Below are positions 60,077 to 64,000 of a stretch of 64,000 bases of DNA, in pieces. The translations under genes and the position numbers were made by a program. The stretch spans positions 45,233 to 109,232 of the forward strand of contig NZ_JACHNZ010000005.1 in NCBI RefSeq assembly GCF_014199685.1, given 5' to 3'. Numbering within the stretch: position 1 is the first letter of the stretch; every line of letters starts with the position of its first letter. This stretch comes from Sphingosinicella soli. GTDB lineage: Bacteria > Pseudomonadota > Alphaproteobacteria > Sphingomonadales > Sphingomonadaceae. Below the pieces are notes generated by a model. That model saw only the letters and a program-made list of their open reading frames with translations. It was not told the origin of the DNA and made no database searches.

Positions 60077-61057
60077 TTATACCTCGACTTTACATTTAAT
60101 ATCGCGCATCGCCGTCCACTCACCAAGGAATGCCGCAATTGCTGCAGCGAAAGCCAATGGTTGGTCCAACATCAAGTGATGTCGTGCCTCGGGGATTTGG
60201 ACAACGGGAATATTTTCGCCCCCGAGTTCGCAAATGTATTGGCGGGAGTCAGCAGTAAACAAAGCACTCTGCTGACCATGGATTATGGCCTTGCGGCCAG
60301 GTGCATCAACAAGGCGTTTCCCCATTAACCCCCATGCATCTCGATCCGTGGGAACTCCAAAGACCTTCGGCGAGTATTTCCACGTCCAGTATTCGCCGGT
60401 ATCACGCAGTGAATGATAGGCCATGTAATCCATTAAGAAGGGTTCTCCTGCATCCTGCGACGGAGATACGATATAACGACTCCGGGCTGTGGCGAAGTCT
60501 GGATATCGGCTTACAGGCTTATTTGGATCACCAGATCCTGGCCGTTTGTGCCCGCTCTCCCACAAGGCTGCCTGGGCTTCCGGGCGAAGCACCATTAAGT
60601 CACAAGCAATAAGGCCATCAAAGGAATCAGGCGAATTAGTGACTGCCTTTACCCCAATGCGAGCTCCAAAACTGTGCGCGACCACGATCGGCTTTGCGGC
60701 CCTGTCGAGTAAGCCGAGTTCCCGCGCGACGCCGATCATTTCCCGAGCCCTTATCTCGTCATCCGAGAAGTCGCGTGCTCCGCTATCTCCCATGCCCGAT
60801 AAGTCATAAGCGACGATGTCGTAATCTGCGGCGAACAGAGGGGCAATGAATGCAAAACAACGTGCGTGGGCCAGGAAGCCGTGTGTCATCAGGACCGGCG
60901 GTTTGGTCGGATCGCCCCATCGCAAATAATGGATTGGGACGCCATCGACTTCCACGAAGCCTTCCTCACGCGGAACTGAAAGGGCCTGCTCGAACCAGTT
61001 GGGCACGGGTGCGCCGTTGGTCCAGGTCCTGTCAATGTCACTCAATCCGTTCGCCAT
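60077..61057 (-). CDS. Alpha/beta hydrolase
   Basis: 326 residues. LRWGDPTKPPVLMTHGFLAH, IVAYDLSGMGDSGARDF, nucleophile elbow VVAHSFGARIG (AHSFG, Ser near 129) and the C-terminal IPEARHHLMLDQPLAF with catalytic His. A cap region of ~100 residues separates the elbow from the acid. Epoxide hydrolase or C-C/ester hydrolase chemistry is possible. It lies alone between the Mct- and ACAD-type genes on the same strand. The gap 59810-60076 shows no gene. Confidence 0.87.
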   Translation of the reverse strand: MANGLSDIDRTWTNGAPVPNWFEQALSVPREEGFVEVDGVPIHYLRWGDPTKPPVLMTHGFLAHARCFAFIAPLFAADYDIVAYDLSGMGDSGARDFSDDEIRAREMIGVARELGLLDRAAKPIVVAHSFGARIGVKAVTNSPDSFDGLIACDLMVLRPEAQAALWESGHKRPGSGDPNKPVSRYPDFATARSRYIVSPSQDAGEPFLMDYMAYHSLRDTGEYWTWKYSPKVFGVPTDRDAWGLMGKRLVDAPGRKAIIHGQQSALFTADSRQYICELGGENIPVVQIPEARHHLMLDQPLAFAAAIAAFLGEWTAMRDIKCKVEV

Positions 61058-61243
61058 TCGCTTGTCTCCAGTCCAGCTTCGATCGCAAAAAAACAGCGCC
61101 GTTCCGGGGCACCGGATTCCGTGAGCAATTAAATTCTCTTACATGATCGCGGTGTGACTAGACGTCTAATTCCAGTGTGCTTTTTAGAGAAAAATATCGA
61201 GAATATTGCCCTGCTTCAGTGCCGTGCTCATGCTGAAAAACTT

Positions 61244-62422
61244 CTATACTCCATAGCTTCTCGGCATACCCAGAACATGTTCAGCCAAATATGCAAGAAT
61301 GAGATTGGTGGAAACCGGGGCGACTTGATAAAGCCGCGCCTCGCGAAGTTTCCGCTCAATTCCTACTCCTTCCGCAAAGCCGAACCCCCCGTGTGTCTGG
61401 AGGCAAACGTTGCCGGCCTCCCAAGCGGAATCAGCCGCCAGCATTTTTGCCATGTTGGCTTCCGCCGCCACCATCTCGCCGCTATCATAACGGCTGACCG
61501 CTTCATGCACCATCAATTCTGCGGCCCGCATGTTGGCGAACGCCCGTGCAATGGGGAATGCCACGCCTTGATTCGATCCAATTGCATGGCCGAAAACTTT
61601 CCTTTCCCGCGCGTAGGCCGTGGCCTTCCGGAGGAACCATTTTGCATCGCCAACGCATTCCGCCGCGATGAGTATCCGCTCCGCATTCATGCCTGACAGG
61701 ATATAGCGGAAACCCTTGCCTTCTTCTCCAACCAAGTTCGCGGCTGGGACGCGCATGTTATCAAAAAATACCTCGGTCGTGGAATGGTTCATCATCGTGC
61801 GGATCGGACGAATAGTCAGTTGCCCGTCATCCTGCGCCTTGCGCATGTCCACGATGAAGGTCGATAATCCTTCCGTCTTTCGATCCACCGCCTCCCTCGG
61901 CGTGGTTCGCGCGAGCAGCAACATGAGGTCCGAGTGCTCAGCACGGCTCGTCCAGATCTTTTGACCATTGACAATAAATTCGTTTCCTTCGCGCCGGGCC
62001 GTCGTCTTGATGGCTGTGGTGTCTGATCCACTGTCGGGTTCGGTGACGCCGAACGCCTGGAGGCGAAGTTCTCCTGAGGCGATCGCTGGAAGGAAAGCGC
62101 CCTTTTGCTCCACCGATCCGTGCCGCAGGATTGTGCCCATGATATACATCTGGGCATGGCAGGCCGCGCCGTTACACCCTTGCGATTGGATCGTTTCAAG
62201 GATCGCCGCGGCTGCTGACAGCCCCAGACCAGAGCCTCCGTATGTTTCAGGTACGAGCACCGAAAGATATCCCGCCTTTGTTAGGGCGTTCACAAACTCG
62301 ACTGGATATGCGCGGAATTCATCCAGTTTACGCCAATATTCGTTATCAAATTGAACGCACAGCCGCTGAACCCCTTCCCGGATTTCGACATGATCATCCA
62401 TTTCAAAGCGACTGAGTATCAC
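61244..62422 (-). CDS. Acyl-CoA dehydrogenase
   Basis: 392 residues, normal ACAD length: VPETYGGSGLGLSAAAAILE, FGVTEPDSGSDTTAIKTTA, GQKIWTSRAEHSDLMLLLAR, ARERKVFGHAIGSNQGVAFP and QTHGGFGFAEGVGIERKLRE. The C-terminal VAPVSTNLILAYLAEHVLG replaces the usual GTSEIQ segment, as in a CaiA-like subgroup. It oxidises an acyl-CoA to the enoyl-CoA in the cytoplasm. 80 bp downstream of the ALDH gene. Substrate unknown; short branched or cyclic acyl-CoA is plausible given the neighbours. Confidence 0.9.
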   Translation of the reverse strand: MILSRFEMDDHVEIREGVQRLCVQFDNEYWRKLDEFRAYPVEFVNALTKAGYLSVLVPETYGGSGLGLSAAAAILETIQSQGCNGAACHAQMYIMGTILRHGSVEQKGAFLPAIASGELRLQAFGVTEPDSGSDTTAIKTTARREGNEFIVNGQKIWTSRAEHSDLMLLLARTTPREAVDRKTEGLSTFIVDMRKAQDDGQLTIRPIRTMMNHSTTEVFFDNMRVPAANLVGEEGKGFRYILSGMNAERILIAAECVGDAKWFLRKATAYARERKVFGHAIGSNQGVAFPIARAFANMRAAELMVHEAVSRYDSGEMVAAEANMAKMLAADSAWEAGNVCLQTHGGFGFAEGVGIERKLREARLYQVAPVSTNLILAYLAEHVLGMPRSYGV

Positions 62423-62502
62423 GTAGCATTACCCTGTTCAATTAAGAGAAATTGTGCCTCCTCCGCACACCAGTAGCGAAAATTTCCCATCTACCGAGAA
62501 CC

Positions 62503-63906
62503 TTAGGGCCCGACGCTAATGACGACGGACTGGCAAAATCCCTTTAGACCATCATCCGAGAAATCCGTGCCCATTCCGGAATGCTTGCTTCCGCAAAACG
62601 GAATAGCGGGAGAAAGTTCGCCGTGCCTATTCACCCAGACAGTACCAGCCTGTATGCGCGCGGCGACTGCCTCTGCGCGCGCCGGATCCCTGCTCCAGAC
62701 TGATGCACCAAGGCCGAACACGCTGGCATTTGCTCTCGTGATCGCGTCCTCGACATCATCGTAGGCAAGCACAGGCAGAACAGGCCCGAACTGTTCCTCA
62801 CGTACCAGGCGAGAATCATCGGACAAATCGCGCACTATGGTGGGCTCAATAAAATAGCCTCGGCGATCTTCGTCTGGCAGTCCGCCGGCGATCAAGGCGC
62901 CATTTCTCGTAGCATCGACGATAAGCTCCTTAATTCGCTCGAACTGGCGCCGATTCTGAACCGGCCCATAGTGCGAAGGGGAATCCATGCCGTCGCCGAC
63001 CTTCGCCGCATTGGCATGCGCAACAAGCTCGGCGCAAATCTCGTCATACATAAACCTAGGAACGTAAAGTCGCTTTATCGCGACGCAGACCTGACCCGAA
63101 TTTATCATCGCACGTTCAAAGAGTTGACCGCTGATCTCGCTGGGGATGGCATCATCAAGAACAATTGCGGGATCGTTGCCTCCCAGTTCCAATGTTAGCC
63201 GCTTGAGCGTGTCGGCCGCATTGGCCATCACTTTTTTTCCGGTGACAGTTGATCCGGTGAACGAAATCTTCGCGACGTCAGGATGTCCGCTCAACAGATG
63301 TCCAAGATCGTCATTATCGACAATGATATTGATGACGCCAGGCGGCACCAGGTTCACGACGAGCATGCCCAGACACAAGACGGATAGCGGCGTGGTGGGC
63401 GCGGGCTTTACTACTAGCGTGTTTCCTGCAAGCAACGCAGGCGCGATCTTCGCCACTAGCAGCAGCAATGGATAATTCCACGGCCCGATCGCCGCTACGA
63501 CGCCGAGCGGCACATAGTGCTCGTAGATCTTTCGATCCGGGGTCTCGATGAATGTGCGCGATGCGAGCCGCATCTCCGAAACGGCCCGGAGTGTACCTGA
63601 CGCACCGGCGACCTCCCGTCTTGCCTCGGAAAGTGGCTTGCCCTGTTCGCTCGTGATGAGAACGGCGAGTTGCTCGGCGTTGTCATCGATAACCTTCGCG
63701 ATTGCTCTCAGTACTTCGGCTCGATCATCCCAACTGCGAGCGGCCCACTCTGGAAACGCTCGCACGGCTGCAGATACAGCCTCGTCCAGTTGAATGTGGT
63801 CAGCGCGGGGGGCTCGGCTCACGAGATCTTCGGTCGCAGGATTAACGACGTCGAGCGTGCTCGCTCCATCCACGAGCTTTCCGCCGATCACAAGTTTGAA
63901 GTCCAT
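62503..63906 (-). CDS. NAD(P)-dependent aldehyde dehydrogenase
   Basis: 467 residues, complete. IGPWNYP with Asn144, general base Glu240 in TLELGGNDPAIVL, nucleophile Cys274 in NSGQVCVAIKRLYV, and EEQFGPVLPVLAYDD. Same subfamily as the ALDH at 481-1917. First gene visible in full at the right end of the minus-strand block; ATG 63906. It would oxidise an aldehyde from side-chain or ring-fission metabolism to the acid that later becomes a CoA ester. Confidence 0.92.
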   Translation of the reverse strand: MDFKLVIGGKLVDGASTLDVVNPATEDLVSRAPRADHIQLDEAVSAAVRAFPEWAARSWDDRAEVLRAIAKVIDDNAEQLAVLITSEQGKPLSEARREVAGASGTLRAVSEMRLASRTFIETPDRKIYEHYVPLGVVAAIGPWNYPLLLLVAKIAPALLAGNTLVVKPAPTTPLSVLCLGMLVVNLVPPGVINIIVDNDDLGHLLSGHPDVAKISFTGSTVTGKKVMANAADTLKRLTLELGGNDPAIVLDDAIPSEISGQLFERAMINSGQVCVAIKRLYVPRFMYDEICAELVAHANAAKVGDGMDSPSHYGPVQNRRQFERIKELIVDATRNGALIAGGLPDEDRRGYFIEPTIVRDLSDDSRLVREEQFGPVLPVLAYDDVEDAITRANASVFGLGASVWSRDPARAEAVAARIQAGTVWVNRHGELSPAIPFCGSKHSGMGTDFSDDGLKGFCQSVVISVGP

Positions 63907-63925
63907 GTTTCATTCCAGTACGTGA

Positions 63926-64000
63926 CTACGCCGTTTCGTTCACTTGAAGCAAGCGGAGGGCCTGATTACCGGCTTTATGATCGAACCATCGCAAGACGCC
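63926..64000 (-). CDS. C-terminal end of an unidentified gene (cut by window edge)
   Basis: The last 24 codons of an open frame entering from the right edge: GVLRWFDHKAGNQALRLL, QVNETA and TAG at 63926-63928. Too short to identify. Spacing of 19 bp to the ALDH start suggests it belongs to the same operon. Confidence 0.4.
   Translation of the reverse strand, partial: GVLRWFDHKAGNQALRLLQVNETA

Noticed and set aside
1..64000. CRISPR arrays, rRNA and tRNA genes
   Set aside because: No regularly spaced direct repeats, rRNA-like blocks or tRNA cloverleaf sequences were noticed on reading; a dedicated scan (tRNAscan-SE, CRISPR finder) would settle it.

Overview
The window looks like a sphingomonad (Alphaproteobacteria, Sphingomonadales) replicon. 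It has three long TonB-dependent receptors next to catabolic genes, BenA-type and naphthalene-dioxygenase-type Rieske oxygenases with a separate ferredoxin and reductase, a meta-cleavage lower pathway, and many insertion-sequence (IS) and transposon fragments. All gene calls come from reading the translations; no database search was run.

Region 1 (1-18.4 kb) is GC-rich and mostly intact. A tightly overlapping minus-strand operon encodes an AGXT2L-type aminotransferase/phospho-lyase, an APH-fold kinase, a peptide-deformylase-like hydrolase, an aldehyde dehydrogenase and an MFS transporter (cut by the left edge). It diverges from a TonB-dependent receptor. After a bidirectional terminator come a GlxA-type regulator and an IclR regulator. 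The IclR gene diverges from a ring-cleavage operon: FAH-family hydrolase, LigB-type extradiol dioxygenase, PLP-dependent dehydratase. An MFS transporter runs convergently into that operon. Upstream of it lie two tandem DJ-1/PfpI proteins (one exported) and a very large TonB-dependent receptor.

Region 2 (18.9-25 kb) is an IS graveyard: complete IS481 and IS30 elements, and pieces of IS5, IS3, IS256 and IS66. One metabolic gene, a mesaconyl-C4-CoA hydratase-like protein, is stranded in it. Region 3 (25-32.4 kb) holds an EmrAB/NodT-type drug efflux operon with a MarR regulator, a truncated UbiB kinase, and a second MarR gene diverging from an alpha/beta hydrolase, a thioesterase and a tiny lipoprotein. 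Region 4 (32.4-36.5 kb) has a relaxase tail, a Fic protein, a perfect 23-bp-arm hairpin, and IS3/IS21/IS5 debris.

Region 5 (36.5-50.7 kb) is a visibly less GC-rich catabolic island: LysR regulator, TonB-dependent receptor, benzoate/anthranilate-type dioxygenase, PdxA-family dehydrogenase, MFS transporter, C-C-type hydrolase, ferredoxin reductase, Rieske ferredoxin, acyl-CoA synthetase, and a second NDO-type dioxygenase. Region 6 (50.7-54.05 kb) is debris again: two Tn3-family tnpA tails, a truncated tyrosine recombinase, a complete IS630 element with a likely programmed frameshift, and an IS5 tail. Region 7 (54-64 kb) is a minus-strand block. It encodes 2-oxopent-4-enoate hydratase, acylating acetaldehyde dehydrogenase and 4-hydroxy-2-oxovalerate aldolase, then methylsuccinyl-CoA dehydrogenase- and 2-methylfumaryl-CoA isomerase-like proteins, an alpha/beta hydrolase, another acyl-CoA dehydrogenase and an aldehyde dehydrogenase.

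Together the genes suggest import of poorly soluble compounds through TonB receptors. Aromatic (carboxylate) rings would be dihydroxylated by two terminal oxygenases that share one electron chain, rearomatised by a PdxA-type dehydrogenase, and cleaved. The fragments would enter central metabolism through the hydratase/aldolase/acetaldehyde dehydrogenase route and through mesaconyl-CoA chemistry. The modules were evidently assembled and partly damaged by IS activity.
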